Below, in pieces: positions 1 through 11,312 of a DNA stretch of 64,000 bases. Source of the stretch: Schistocephalus solidus. Its lineage: Eukaryota; Platyhelminthes; Cestoda; Diphyllobothriidea; Diphyllobothriidae. Every line of letters starts with the position of its first letter. The stretch's first letter is position 1. The notes beneath the pieces were generated by a model. The model was given only the letters and a program-made list of their open reading frames with translations, had not been told where the DNA came from and made no database searches. The position numbers were made by a program, and so were the translations under genes. The stretch lies in contig WEDG01000804.1 of the NCBI GenBank assembly GCA_017591395.1, forward strand, positions 1 through 64,000, read 5' to 3'.

Positions 1-700
1 AAAGTTTGACAAGAGTGTAAATAAGGTCTTTGGGATGTTCGTGCGACCACAATCAAATCGCCACAAGCCCTGGAGAACCGTGGTCTATCAAACGACCACA
101 AACTATGAAAGGTCTAAAGACGTGCAACCAAGCTTGGCCAACGTCAAAACCGCCCGCCCACGAGACACGATTGTGCAAAATCTTGATCTGTTTCCAATGG
201 ATTCAATGACAGCCGCTAACAAACTCCATGCCGAAGGTCAGCAAGTCTGCTGCCTTTAGATCTGTGATCATTTTCGCTTTCGCTACCGCTACTCTTTGCG
301 AGGATATCCTATTAAACAACGGATGACAGGTGCAAGACCTTTACCAAAGCTTCCTCTCCAACAAGAGCATTAAAGGCCTAATGCCTCTGCCTCACAATAT
401 GTCCCATCCGTTGACACTTTTAGCGGAAGTCAACCAGAAGCAGCACCATGAACATCCAATCCCAACACATTTCCAGAAAATATTCCCACCCCAATGTGTG
501 TTCATATAACATACTACTCCCCATTGTAGAGTAATACTCTCTGATAATTGTTTGTCCGATACCCTGTAGTGTGACGGGGAAATAACCCTTCCGTCCAACG
601 TCCATTTTATGTCAGCCTTTTATTTGCAGTCCCATTGACATCAATATGGAGCTCAAAGGCTTCGCCTATATTTCCACCATTAATAAAACTGAACTGATGA
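1..700 (+). mobile_element. 3' remnant of a CR1-like non-LTR retrotransposon
   Basis: The frame starting near position 8 reads KVFGMFVRPQSN, which matches the post-RT region of element A (KVFGTFVRPHLE at about 4,577). Further on, LFPMDSMTA corresponds to LYPLSYRQL. The rest is scrambled by small indels. Around 640-695 the sequence (atatggagctcaaaggcttc, then aactgaactga) resembles the 3' end of element A at 5,160-5,219. I therefore take this as the last 0.7 kb of an older copy in the same orientation, entering the window from the left. No intact protein remains. Confidence 0.6.
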
Positions 701-1693
701 CTAACACAGCCTCTGCACCAATACAAACTACAACCACTCATGAACCAAATGTACAACCTCGTTATCCAGGACCTTCAACATCTCCGAACGGTTGAGTCCT
801 GCACATTGCGTACCATTTACAGCCTCTTTTAAAGCGTTTTTGAACAATTAGGCTCATTTTTGCTCTTATTGCGACACACTCGCCATACTCCAAACCCAGT
901 CGAAATTTTCGTTGATACGCCCAAAACAGAACAAAGGCATACCGCAGTGTTTTAACACTCGTGGACTCAAAAGCAAATTGTTTGATAGCCGAGCATAACC
1001 AGTTAATGGCACTTCCTTTAAAGGGAAAACTTGCTGAGACTTGCTTCGGCATCCACGACCGGCCCTCGATCAGCTCTACACGCACAACCACCGCGCAGAA
1101 AGCGGTAATGGCAGCCAAATCCGCGTCGGATACGATGACGAATCTTGTGTGGGATGTTCTCATATAATATATAGAGTTAAAGGAAAATAGCTTCACAGAC
1201 TTAAGGAAGCTCTTGCAAGATACAACAACAATACTCGACGAATTACATTTAGCCATTACAGTTAAAAAAGCAGTACCAAAACAAAACTCAACAACTCAAA
1301 AAAGTTCTGACGCGAATACCACAACGACTGATAACAGGAAAACAGCCTCTGAATCCTACGGATGATTACTGAAAGAACCACAATCACATCCTCCCATCTT
1401 GTGTGCTCCCCAACAAAGCCCATAAGTTGCATCCCAGGAAACAAACGGTAAGCCATCTGAAACACCACAACACCACCAAATTTGCAATGGTAATATCAGG
1501 ACAACTTCAAATGACCTCTCAAAGGCAGTCTCAGACTTAACTTCGCCGTCCATCCCAGCAGCTTAAAAAGAAACCCGTAATTGAGAGCAAAAACACCAAC
1601 AAAATGGAAAGATACTCATTGGGAAACAAAACATAAAACGATTTCCAAAGCTGAAAAACAAACCTTAAATGAACTCTGGTCATTCAGAAAAAT
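700..1693 (+). other. Probable 5' UTR / ORF1 N-terminal part of element A, decayed
   Basis: There is no long open frame. From 1,190 to 1,330 one plus frame reads LRKLLQDTTTILDEL, a short helix-forming segment of the kind found upstream of the ORF1 RNA-binding part in elements C and D. The position, just upstream of a recognisable ORF1 C-terminus, supports ORF1 debris. The sequence is too degraded for more. Confidence 0.3.
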
Positions 1694-2107
1694 ATGGCCT
1701 GCAAATCAAAAGACCTTACACCGAGAGAACTGCGTAATAATCCGGGCTTACCCAGAATAAAATACCCACACCTCAAAGAACGGATATCCGCTGATCTTAT
1801 ATGTTTTCAGCACCTACTGAATGATATACTACATTCAGGAGAGACGATAACCGTTCGCGCTGCCTCTCAGGCTCGGCAAAAAAGGATATCGAACAGTCCC
1901 AAAAGTGTAGAAACCACGGCCTATCAAAAGTGTCTTGGACAACAAGGAAGAGCCCAAGCTACCCTCGAGAAAAACAAAACCTTCGGAACTGCTCATCAAA
2001 AGCAGATCCAGCCGGACTACTCTCCAGCAGAACGTCTGAAACGCCGCGAATTAGTGATAGAAATGAAGAGGAGACTTGCAGCTGGAGAGAGCAATCTGGT
2101 GATTTGA
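1694..2107 (+). pseudogene. ORF1 fragment of CR1-like element A
   Basis: A 137-residue frame ends with SPAERLKRRELVIEMKRRL and NLVI. The same block occurs in element C, on the minus strand at about 12,470-12,590 (SPAERNKRHQLVIELRRRL, NLVI). In element B the block LRNKERYKMRMLRAELKRR is equivalent. It is the C-terminal, basic, nucleic-acid-binding part of the ORF1 (gag-like) protein. The N-terminal part is not in frame and the reading frame stops before ORF2, so it is a broken copy. Confidence 0.6.
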
Positions 2108-2235
2108 GCGAACGCGTGATACAGAGAAAACGCAAAATTGCTCTGGAACCAGCCCATAGCTCATGATGGCATCGGCAAATTAGCATTGGCAAACTCGAGA
2201 TAAACGAATTTGGCTCTGCTGACTGCTGCACACCT

Positions 2236-3058
2236 GAAATTTCTGTATACACAACGCCCAAAGTCTGTTTTCGAAACTCGAGGCGAACTGAGAATTCAGG
2301 TAGCCGTTCTGTCTCCGATATTATGAGCAATCACAGAAACATGGCTGTCACAGGAACATCAGTGATTGCGAAGTAGCCTTATCCGGTACCAGCTGTTCAG
2401 GAGAGACCGCACCCAACGCCAGGGTGGAGGAGTTGCGATGTATGTTAAAAAGCAATTGCACAGTGTGTGAAAATGACGGAGAAGATTAGCAATAATATTG
2501 AGGCTATTTGGCTGAAAATAAAGACGCGGGGATCGCAGTTCCTTGAAGTCATACGGCTCTCTACCGACCACCGGGGACAGACAATGACGCTGATACCTGT
2601 TTGTTGGAGAACATAAAGGAGATAAGCAGTCGACCTGATGTTGTTCTCATGGGTGACTTCAATGCACCCAGCATCTGGATGGAACGATTCAGCAAGCACA
2701 GAGCTCAAAGTTTTCCTCTCGATCATCGTCTGCTAAAGACAACACTTGAAGCTCTTTTTCACCCAACATGTATTTGTTCCAACGAGCGCGTGGAGAAAAG
2801 CAACAGGCTAGTTGTTTAGATCTCGTCTTCACTAAAGATCCTGACAGTATAGACGAGGTACACTGCCTACCTCCACTTGGTCGAAGTGATCACGCAGTAC
2901 TTTCATGGGAGTATGGTTTATATTCTGTGCCATCTGCAATAAATGAAACCAGGCCCCAATCTATGGCGAGGAGACTTTGCAAGATGAGAGCTGAGGCATC
3001 ACGAATAGACTGGGATGTTCTCTCCGGGAATGTCACTGAGGGACTGGAATTTATTTAA
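2236..3058 (+). pseudogene. Endonuclease (APE-type) region of element A ORF2, frameshifted
   Basis: Pieces in different plus frames line up with the endonuclease of element B. At about 2,236 there is LKFLYTQRPKSVF (YTNAQSLLSK in B), then AITETWLSQ near 2,320. RYQLFRRDRTQRQGGGVAMY follows at about 2,385 (YQLFRKDREKRKGGGVAVY in B), then VVLMGDFNAPSIW at about 2,640, and DLVFTKDP plus PLGRSDHAVLSWEY at 2,820-2,920. The Glu, Asp/Asn and Ser-Asp-His motifs of AP-like endonucleases are visible. Several stops and shifts interrupt it, for example a TGA at about 2,468. Confidence 0.75.
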
Positions 3059-3498
3059 GGAGTATTTGTTGAACCTATAAAATGCCATTGTCCGCCATCA
3101 CAATTTAGGATATCTTAACAGACCACAGTGGTTAACAAGGGATCTAAAAAGAGAGATTAACAGGAAAGGAAGGCTTTGGAAGAAATTTGCCGATCCAATG
3201 AAAATTTGAAGCCTTGCAAGCATACAAAACTCAGAGGAACAAGGTTAAAAGCTTGATCTTCCAAAGCCGACGGATTACGAGAGGGATTTGCTCCAGAGAG
3301 CAGTTCACAATCCCAAATTACTCTACAGCTATGTAAGAAAAACCACACCTAACAGGAACCCGATTCCTGTGTTATGAGAAATGATGACGGTTTCGAGATA
3401 TCAGAAAATAAAACAAAGCTGAACACTTTTCCCAGTTCTTTCAGTCGGTTTTCACTAGAGAAGCTGTTTTTATTCCATCAAGTTACGAGACTACAGGA

Positions 3499-5059
3499 GT
3501 GCCACTTATTCAGGATATGCTCTTTCAAGAAGCGGCGGTCTTTGAAGAACTAAAAAGTCTGAAGGCATGCAAATCTTCTGGCCCCGACGAGATTCCAGCA
3601 AAGCTACTCCTCGAACTTGCTCGAGAGCTGGCGAAACCGCTATCGTTGCTGTGCCAGACATCGTTTGATACGGGAATTCTTCCTACCGACTGGAAAACAG
3701 CCCACATCGCACCGCTTCACAAAAGTGGTAGTCGTGCATTTGCTACAAATTACAGGCCTGTCAGCCTGACCTCAATCTGTTGCAAGGTTATGGAGAAGGT
3801 TGTCAAAAGGAATTGATGATTTATTTAGAAACCCGTAACCTCTTATCGACTGCACAATACGGCTTTCGTAGGGGAAGATCGTGTGTTACGAACTTACTTT
3901 TATACGATGCAAAGCTGGACAAAAAGCACTCGATGCAAAAAGACACTGTGCACGTGGCCTACATTGATTTCCAGAAGGCCTTCGATAGTGTTCCACACCA
4001 GCGTCTCCTTCACAAGTTGAGAATGTTCGGTCTTGGCGGCAAACTTCTTACGTGGATCAAGAATTTTCTCGTCGGTCGTTCCCAAGTGGTCTGTGTAGGC
4101 GGATCGCGATCAAAGCGCACAGTCATCGAGAGTGGAGTCCCACAAGGTTCAGTGCTCGGACCGATCCTATTTCTCTTGTTCATTAATGATTGTGTACAGG
4201 AATTGGACTGTAACTTTGCTATGTTTGCGGACGATATAAAAATCTGGAAAGTTATCCACAATGCTGCTGATGCAGACAATTTCCAAGAAAAATCTTCGTC
4301 GATTGGACGAGTGGTCCCACAAATGGCTCTTGTCCTTCAACTCAAACAAATGCACCCTGCTACGCCTGGGAAATCGAAATCAGGTCACTGATATGCGACC
4401 CTACTATTTGAACGGTTTGCCACTCCGAGAAGCACACACACAGAAGGATCTTGGAGTTTGGATGAAAGACAACCTGAAGCCTTCTACGCAATGTTCCAAG
4501 GCAGCTAAATCCGCCAATTCAATACTGTACGCTATCAAGCGGGCATTTAAAGTTTTCGATGAAGACTGCTTTTTCTAAAGTCTTTGGTACGTTTGTAAGG
4601 CCACATCTTGAATATGCGATCCAAGCCTGGCGACCGTGGACCCAACAGGACTACAACATGCTCGAAAGGGTGCAGCGGCGAGCCACAAAATTAGTAAGAG
4701 GTCAAGCTGAACTGCCATATGAGATTCGTCTAAATAACCTAAAGCTCTATCCTCTGAGTTATAGGCAGTTGCGCGGAGACTTGATACAAACCTTCCGTAT
4801 CGTGCGTGGCATGGATTGCGCCCTCCTATGTGATGACTTTTTCCAACTTGCCACTACGAAAAATCTCCGAGGTCATCCATTCAAACTAAGTGGGCCCCAA
4901 GTAAGATTGGATGTGAGGAAGTATTTTTTCACCAACCGTGTCGTGGAACCGTGGAATAACCTACCTGAGGCGATTGTTATGTCCCAGTCTGTGTATACAT
5001 TCAAACATCGGCTTGACATACATATGTTACAGTACCACGAAGACTATGTGACTACTTAA
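3499..5059 (+). pseudogene. Reverse transcriptase and C-terminal region of element A ORF2, frameshifted
   Basis: Four overlapping plus frames (3,499-3,816; 3,780-4,391; 4,261-4,578; 4,559-5,059) together give a CR1-type RT. SSGPDEIPAKLL and NYRPVSLTSICCKVMEK come first, then the finger block QYGFRRGRSCVTNLL, catalytic block A AYIDFQKAFDSVPH, block B SGVPQGSVLGPILF and the FADD box MFADDIKIW. The thumb and tail (KDLGVWM, VRPHLEYAIQAWRP, RATKLVRGQAELPYE, WNNLP) follow. At least three single-base shifts (about 3,800, 4,270 and 4,565) break it. The domain order matches element C, which is intact in this part. Confidence 0.9.
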
Positions 5060-5219
5060 CCTTAACAAGATCAGTGTACCACGTAAACCTGCCTGCATTC
5101 ACTTGACTGTTACTTCTTTAATTTGCTTCTTATTCTTGCTACTTTTATGTAACAAATAGGGATTTCAAAGGCGTAAGCCTATTTTCCTCAAATACACTGA
5201 ACTGAACTGAACTGAACTG
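5060..5219 (+). repeat. 3' UTR and (TGAAC)n tail of element A
   Basis: After the last RT frame there is about 100 bp of UTR containing gggatttcaaaggcgtaagc, then a short pentanucleotide array of TGAAC at 5,196-5,219. Short tandem 3' tails in place of poly(A) are typical of the CR1 clade. The same UTR motif recurs at about 640-695 and 18,575-18,605, so it marks 3' ends of this subfamily. Confidence 0.75.
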
Positions 5220-5263
5220 TATAAATGTTTACAGTGATATATCTGACAAATGAAAATGTAGGG

Positions 5264-6861
5264 TCATCGATATGTGTGGGCCAGGCGCAACCTGCCACTG
5301 TTTACACAATCTTCATTATATTGACAATAGTTTCTCAGAAAATGAGTATCTAGTTTGAATTTAAATGCATCAACAGTTTCTGAAAGGACCACCTCGTCAG
5401 GGAGTCCATTCCATGCTCCAACGACCCTCTGCAAAAAGGCGTTCCGACGGTTTTCCGTGTGGACAAACTTTCTCTGCAGTTTAAAGGGATGACCCCGCAG
5501 ATGTTCCGTCCCAGCCAATTCGAAGAATTCAGCAAATTCTAGGGCACAATTGCGGCCTCTGACAATCCGGTAGGTTTGGATGAGGTCACCGCGTAGTTGC
5601 CTGTAATTTAGAGGAAACAAATCAAGTTCAACCAGTCTGGCTTCGTAAGGCAGATTACTAAGATTCTTGACCATCTTCGTAGCCCTCGCCTGCACTCGTT
5701 CCAGCTGTAGATAATCCTTCTTAAACCACGGACGCCAGGCCTGGATGGCATTTTCCAAGTGAGATCGAACAAATACCCCGTAGGTTTTTCGGAAGAGTTC
5801 CTTATCAATCTGCACAAACCCACGTCTGAGCGCAAATAAGACCTGTGTAGCGCGTTTTGCTGCCTTTTAACACTGTGAAGATGGTTAAAGTGAGGAGTGT
5901 ATTAGAACACCGAGGTCCTACTGTTCCTCAACAATTGAAAGGGGCTGCCCATTGAGAACGTATTGGTAGGAATCATCCTCCTCACTGGTCCTTCTGGTAC
6001 GCAGTCTTAGGACCACACCCTTCCCAACCTTAAAATTTAAGAGCCAACGAGCCGACCAGCTGCTAAGACGGTTGAGATCCTCTTGAAGTGCGTGCCTATC
6101 GAAATCAGATCTGATGACCCTCCACAATTTAACATCATCTGCAAACATGATGGCGCTGCAATCAAGGTCATCGACACAGTCGTTGATGTACACTAAGAAG
6201 AGTAACGGCCCTAATACCGAGCCTTGGGGGACACCACTTAGAACCAGAGTAGGTGTTGACTTCGAGGTATCGACGCACACAGTTTGCAATCTATCTGTAA
6301 GAAAGTCTGCAATCCATGTCAGCAACATTCCTCTTATGCCGATTTCAGATAATTTGTAGATGAGACGTTTGTGTGGGACACTCTCAAAAGCCTTCTTGAA
6401 ATCAGTGTATATGACGTCAACCCTACCATTTTCGTCCAGTGCACGAGTCCACTGCTCTGTTGAGAGTAATAAACTAGAAAGGCAGGAGCGATTCTGTCTG
6501 AAGCCATGCTGGAGATCTGAGAGTAATTGGTTTTCCTCAAGGAACTTCATGGTTGTCTTCTTGATTATTGATTCCATTATTTTACAGCAAATGGAGGTTA
6601 GGCTGACAGGCCGATAATTGTTGACATTAGATCGAGCACCACTCTTGTATATGGGGTATATATTTGCTGCCTTCCATTCGGATGGCAGTTTCCTGATTCA
6701 AATGACGAATTAAATATATGCGCTAGTGGTTTGACAGTTCGCTGGCCAGTTCTTTTCAAGAACTTGGCCGGTATATCGTCCGGACCAGATGACTTCGCTT
6801 CTTTCAGATTTCGCAGTTCTAGTTCCACGAGAGGTTCCTGGAAGATTATATATTCAAGCAC
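5264..6861 (-). pseudogene. Reverse transcriptase region of CR1-like element B ORF2, frameshifted
   Basis: Read on the minus strand from 6,861 down: SSGPDDIPAKFLK, STIIGLSA (the NYRPVSLT block, damaged), then 6,577-5,918 with QHGFRQNRSC, block A YTDFKKAFESVPH, block B SGVPQGSVLGPLLF and MFADDVKLW. The C-terminal tail at 5,815-5,264 has VRSHLENAIQAWRP, YEARLVELDLFPLNYRQL and WNGLPDEV. Shifts fall at about 6,590 and 5,850-5,918. The element lies tail to tail with element A, with only about 45 bp between them. Confidence 0.9.
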
Positions 6862-7090
6862 TGGACGGCGTATATAACAGCACTGTTGACGTGGTCAAGC
6901 TGAAGTTCTGGTTCTTTAGTGAAAACCGAGGCAAAAAACCGACCAAAGTACTCGGCTTTGTCGCAATTTTCAATGACTTCAACACCATTCCCATCCATGA
7001 GTACTGCTACTGGGCCTTGTTTTTTAGTCGGCTATTGATATAATGGAATAAAATTTTGGTTTATATTCAGCCTGTTGAATAATTCTTGAT

Positions 7091-8126
7091 TCATAGTTCT
7101 TCCTTGCCTGACGAATCATTTTTTACAGCGTTTCTTTGATGACGAAATTCTTTTGAGATGCTCTGCTGACCCTGTTTGCCCTGAATACCTTCCATTTTTT
7201 TATTCTTCTTCTTTAGCTGCCTGTTAAGTTCTCTTGTTAAGCAGGCGGGGCGACTATTCTTTTGCACCTTCACGGGACAAAAGCGTTCAATCAGATCGAG
7301 TAGGACTGTCTTAAATGATCGCCAGTCATCCTCCGGATTCCCTTTAAGCAAACAATCCCATCTCATAGACATCAGTTCTTTCCTCATCGCGTTAAAATCA
7401 GCCTTCCATATATTTCGCTTGCATTCCGTTCCATTCTGGCGCTGAGAATAAAGTGAGTAATCCCACATCAGCGTACTATGGTCACTCTTACCGAGGGGTG
7501 CAATAGAATACACTTCATAAATGCTAGAGAAGTCCTTCGTAAATAAAAGGTCCAGGCAATTTGCTCTCTGGTTCTCTCTAAATCTTGTTGGTATGTTAAC
7601 CTTCTGTACCAGAGGTTGGTCGAGAGTGAGATCCATTAGCTTTTGGCCGAAGGAAGTTGGTGCACCATCAACTGTCAGATTAACCCAGTCTACTATAGGT
7701 GCATTGAAATCTCCAGCAATAATCACCTCCTGGTGGCTTGCTACTTCCTTGAGCAAATGTAGGAGGGACTCATCAGCTGCACTTGGAATGTTCGGTGGTC
7801 TGTAGATCGTCAAAGAATTGTAGGTTCTGTGAACAATCCTTTTTTATCTTTATCCAGAGAAATTCATATTCAGGGAAAATGGAGTGTGCTTGTTCGACTG
7901 CCGAGATTCCTGTCCTAACATATACGGCCACTCCTCCTCCCTTTCTTTTTTCTCTGTCTTTTCGAAAAAGTTGGTATCCATCTATCGAAACCTCGCTATC
8001 CGCGATTTCGGCTTTGAGCCACGTTTCCGTAATGGCAACGATATCGGGGGTTCGGTCTGATACTAATGCTTCGAGTTCATCTACTTTCGATAGGAGACTC
8101 TGAGCATTGGTATACAAACATCTCAA
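7091..8126 (-). pseudogene. Endonuclease region of element B ORF2, one frameshift
   Basis: 8,126-7,773 gives MRCLYTNAQSLLSKVDEL, DIVAITETWLK and YQLFRKDREKRKGGGVAVYV. After a frame change near 7,800, 7,813-7,091 continues with TIYRPPNIPS, EVIIAGDFNAPIVDW, CLDLLFTKD, PLGKSDHSTLMWDYSLY and the linker RNIWKADFNAMRKEL. This is a nearly complete APE-type endonuclease with its catalytic Glu, GDFNA and SDH motifs. 6,862-7,090 is the shifted linker to the RT. Confidence 0.85.
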
Positions 8127-9120
8127 TTTAGACTGGGTAACTCCTCCATAAAGACTTTGCGAATTTCGCGCGATTGAATACTAGAGTCTGTCATTGTTTT
8201 CCGAGATGAACTGGTGTCCATCCCGCCGACACTGAGTTCTGATGAGTGGTCGTCATCCGAGTTCTGGAGCGCCTTCTTTTTATTATTCAAGCTCTGTACA
8301 GTTGGGTACATCGTATTTAGTGTCCTCCGTCTCGGCGAGAATGCACCTTGATTATGTACGGGGTTTGCCATAAGAAAGACCTCTTTATCACTTTTATTTC
8401 CCCGTCCTTTATTTGGAGCCATTTTTTCCCCTGCTCGGTCCTCCTCTTCAGTTCTGCTCTCAGCATCCTCATTTTGTACCTTTCCTTGTTTCGTAATCCG
8501 GCTGGAAAAAACACATCCCTGTGTGAGCTACGGAGAGCCGTTCTCCGTTCTAGGAGGCGTGAAGCCTGAACATCATTTTCAAGAATGATTTTAAGAGGCC
8601 TTGGTGATGATAGTTCATGTGAAACATCCGCTTTTCCTAAACGGAATGCTTTGTGCACTGTTACGCATTCACCATCTCGAAGAATCGAATATGAGTATTC
8701 TCGGAAAAGACGGAGGTCATGTTCTACCCTTTCCTTTGCAATCAGAGAAGTGGATTCGGGAACCCCTTTAATAACGAGATTGCGTTTTCGGTCGATATGT
8801 ATGTTTGGTGACTTTGAGTTCAGATTTGTTGATAGAGCATAAGTATCAGGAAAAAGGCTACTCTGGTCGACGATGTTATTTGCGTCAGTATGAGCAACTA
8901 TTCCTAAAGATAATGACAAACCCTTTTTCGAAACTTTGCCAATTGGTCCTCCACTTGCTCCTGTGTTACCAACAGAGGATTGCACTTCAGTCAGTATCAG
9001 TATCAGTATATTTGAGGGAGATGTAGGTGAGTCACCTTTGAATTCCCTTTTTGTACATACGAGTTGTGGTATCAAAAAATAGTATCTCGATATGTTGGCG
9101 AGGCCAACATAGTGGAACAA
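8123..9120 (-). pseudogene. ORF1 (gag-like, RRM-type) of element B
   Basis: The frame 9,120-8,317 contains KRNLVIKGVPES, then GECVTVHKAFRLGK, SSPRPLKIILENDVQASRLL and RNKERYKMRMLRAELKRR. This is the layout of the RNA-recognition-motif ORF1 protein of CR1/L2-like elements (beta strand, helix, beta strand with a basic C-terminus). A second frame at 8,422-8,123 (MAPNKGRGNKSDKEVFLM) overlaps its end and leads straight into the endonuclease frame, so one shift near 8,350 separates two parts of the same ORF1. The start codon choice is uncertain. Confidence 0.65.
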
Positions 9121-9551
9121 AGTTGAAAAAGAGCAGACAGTGAAAAAAACTCCCGGTGATATTTAGGAGAAAAAAACTGTCGCCCTTGGGAGGGGGTCCA
9201 ACGGGGGCATTTCGGAGGTCACATGATGCTCCATTGCTGATTGCAGCGTCCGTTGAGGGATTTCAAAGGTTGACATAGATGTCCAGATCATCCTCGGTCC
9301 ATTGCGGTTCGAACCAGGGGATAACGTTCATACACCTCATGGACGACGGACGCCAGGTCCAGCTGATGCGAATACTCACGGTGTCACCAAGGTGTGTAAA
9401 TAAGTTCAGCATCGAGACCTCGAGGACCCCAGCATGGGAGTAATGGGAGAATGCAAGCCCTCGAACGAAAAATAACAAACAAGGAAATGTTACTCAAATA
9501 TAACTAGTAGTATCATTAATGCCTTACTTTATGACGTCACACTTGCAGCTT
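9121..9551. other. Junction between elements B and C; no gene seen
   Basis: 9,121-9,480 may be the 5' UTR of element B: minus strand, upstream of ORF1, with homopolymer A/T runs and the GC-rich palindrome ggttcgaacc at about 9,308. 9,481-9,551 is the short 3' UTR of element C, next to its stop codon. No pentanucleotide tail is visible for element C. Confidence 0.35.
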
Positions 9552-11312
9552 TCAGTTAGTGTTGTAGCTCGCACCATTATATCGATCTAACTTTCGCTTA
9601 AAAACCTCCAGGGAGTCCGACATTACAACATCCAGAGGAAGATTATTCCAAGCTTCTACTACTCTTTTGGAGAAGAAGTACTTCCGAGTGTCTAGCCTTG
9701 CTCCAGTCACACGTAATTTGAGAGGATGACCTCTCAAGTTCGTTGTTTTTGCTAACTCGAAGAAATCCCCTGGCACCAGACAACAGTCCTGGATACGTAG
9801 TATGCGGAATGTTAGTATCAGGTCACCCCGAAGCTGTCTATAGTGCAAGGGAAAGAGATTGAGACTCGACAGCCGTGTTTCATAAGGCAGTGAGCCATGT
9901 CCAAGGACAAGTTTGGTTGCTCGCCTTTGGACCTTTTCGAGGATGTTGATGTCCTTCGCCGCCCAGGGTCTCCAAGCTTGGATAGCGGACTCCAGCTGTG
10001 GCCGCACGAATGTTTCGAAGACTTTAGCGAAGCAGTCGGTAGTGAAGGCTGCAAAAGCTCGTTTAACGAGGTACAGAATCGACATGGCTGACTTCGCTAC
10101 CTTTGCGCAATGTAGGGAGGGTTTAAGCGAAGGCGTGATCCAGACTCCAAGGTCCTTTTGGACATCCACTTCTTTCAATGGAATGCCATTCAGACTGTAA
10201 ATCGTACGGTTCGAAGGATTACTTTTCCCGACTCGTATGATGTTGCACTTGCTCTCATTAAACGGCAAGAGCCAGTCATTTGACCATTTCTGGAGTCGAT
10301 TTAAGTTTGCCTGCAAGTTCTCTTCATCAGCCGCAGTTTGAATAACGCGCCAAAGTTTGAGATCATCGGCAAACATGGCAATATCGCAGTCCAGTTCGTT
10401 GGCACAATCGTTGATGTAGACAATGAACAGTATAGGGCCGAGAACAGAGCCTTGGGGAACACCACTCTCGACCTCAACTTTAGTCGACTGTTTGTCGCTG
10501 ATATGCACAGTTTGTGAGCGGCCAGTTAAGAAGTTTTCTATCCATGTCAGAAGTCTACCTCTTACGCCTATGCGGTTGAGTTTATAAAGAAGGCGGTGGT
10601 GCGGCACGCTATCAAAAGCCTTTTTGAAGTCTATATAGACTGCGTGCACCGTATTACCACTATCGACCGCTTCATTCCAACGTTCTAAACAGTAGAGCAA
10701 ATTTGTGACGCAGGATCTACCTCTACGGAAACCGTGCTGGGCATCGGATAGCAGATTGTTATGTTCGAAGAACTGTATTAGTTGTTGTTTAATTATTTTT
10801 TCCATGATTTTGCAGCAAACTGAAGTTAGGCTGACCGGTCGATAATTGTTAGCAGAGGCTCGGCTTCCACCCTTATAAAGCGGCGTAATCCATGCGGATT
10901 TCCAGTCGGCTGGTAGACTTCCGGTCTGGAAGGATGCTTGGAAAAGCGTAGAGAGTGGTTTTGCCAACTCTCTCGCGAGCTCTTTCAACAGCTTGGCAGG
11001 TACTTCATCGGGACCCGGAGACTTGGATTCCTTTAACCCCAAAAGTTCTTTGAGGACAGTAGTCTCGGTAAAATTAACAGTCTCGACTATTGTATCCACT
11101 TCGAAGCCATCGGTAGGGTGATCGTATCTCGTTTCCTTTGTGAAAACCGACTGGAAAAATTCCGAAAGATGATTAGCCTTCGCACCGTCTTCAGTGAGGT
11201 CTATGCCCTCGGCGGTCCTCAGCAGGGGTATTGGATCCTTGTTCCGTGTATTCTGTCTGAGGTAACCGTAAAACAGTTTCGGGTTCACGGTGGCCCGGTT
11301 CAGCAGGTCCAC
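9552..11312 (-). CDS. Reverse transcriptase of CR1-like element C (586-aa open frame)
   Basis: This is the longest open frame in the window and has no stop across the whole RT and C-terminal region. In order: FYGYLRQNTRNKDPIPLL (about residue 17), SPGPDEVPAKLLKELA (about 92), NYRPVSLTSVCCKIMEK (about 152), QHGFRRGRSCVTNLL (about 187), block A YIDFKKAFDSVPHHRL (about 222), SGVPQGSVLGPILF (about 286) and the catalytic MFADDLKLW (about 316). Then come WLLPFNESKC, KDLGVWITPSLKP, VRPQLESAIQAWRPW and WNNLPLDVV near the end. It lacks its own endonuclease, which lies upstream in a shifted frame. Its openness suggests a younger copy than A, B or E. Confidence 0.93.
   Translation of the reverse strand: MDLLNRATVNPKLFYGYLRQNTRNKDPIPLLRTAEGIDLTEDGAKANHLSEFFQSVFTKETRYDHPTDGFEVDTIVETVNFTETTVLKELLGLKESKSPGPDEVPAKLLKELARELAKPLSTLFQASFQTGSLPADWKSAWITPLYKGGSRASANNYRPVSLTSVCCKIMEKIIKQQLIQFFEHNNLLSDAQHGFRRGRSCVTNLLYCLERWNEAVDSGNTVHAVYIDFKKAFDSVPHHRLLYKLNRIGVRGRLLTWIENFLTGRSQTVHISDKQSTKVEVESGVPQGSVLGPILFIVYINDCANELDCDIAMFADDLKLWRVIQTAADEENLQANLNRLQKWSNDWLLPFNESKCNIIRVGKSNPSNRTIYSLNGIPLKEVDVQKDLGVWITPSLKPSLHCAKVAKSAMSILYLVKRAFAAFTTDCFAKVFETFVRPQLESAIQAWRPWAAKDINILEKVQRRATKLVLGHGSLPYETRLSSLNLFPLHYRQLRGDLILTFRILRIQDCCLVPGDFFELAKTTNLRGHPLKLRVTGARLDTRKYFFSKRVVEAWNNLPLDVVMSDSLEVFKRKLDRYNGASYNTN

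Noticed and set aside
9818..10200. Frames opposite or overlapping the element C reverse transcriptase
   Set aside because: Shadow frames; the 586-codon minus frame explains the region.
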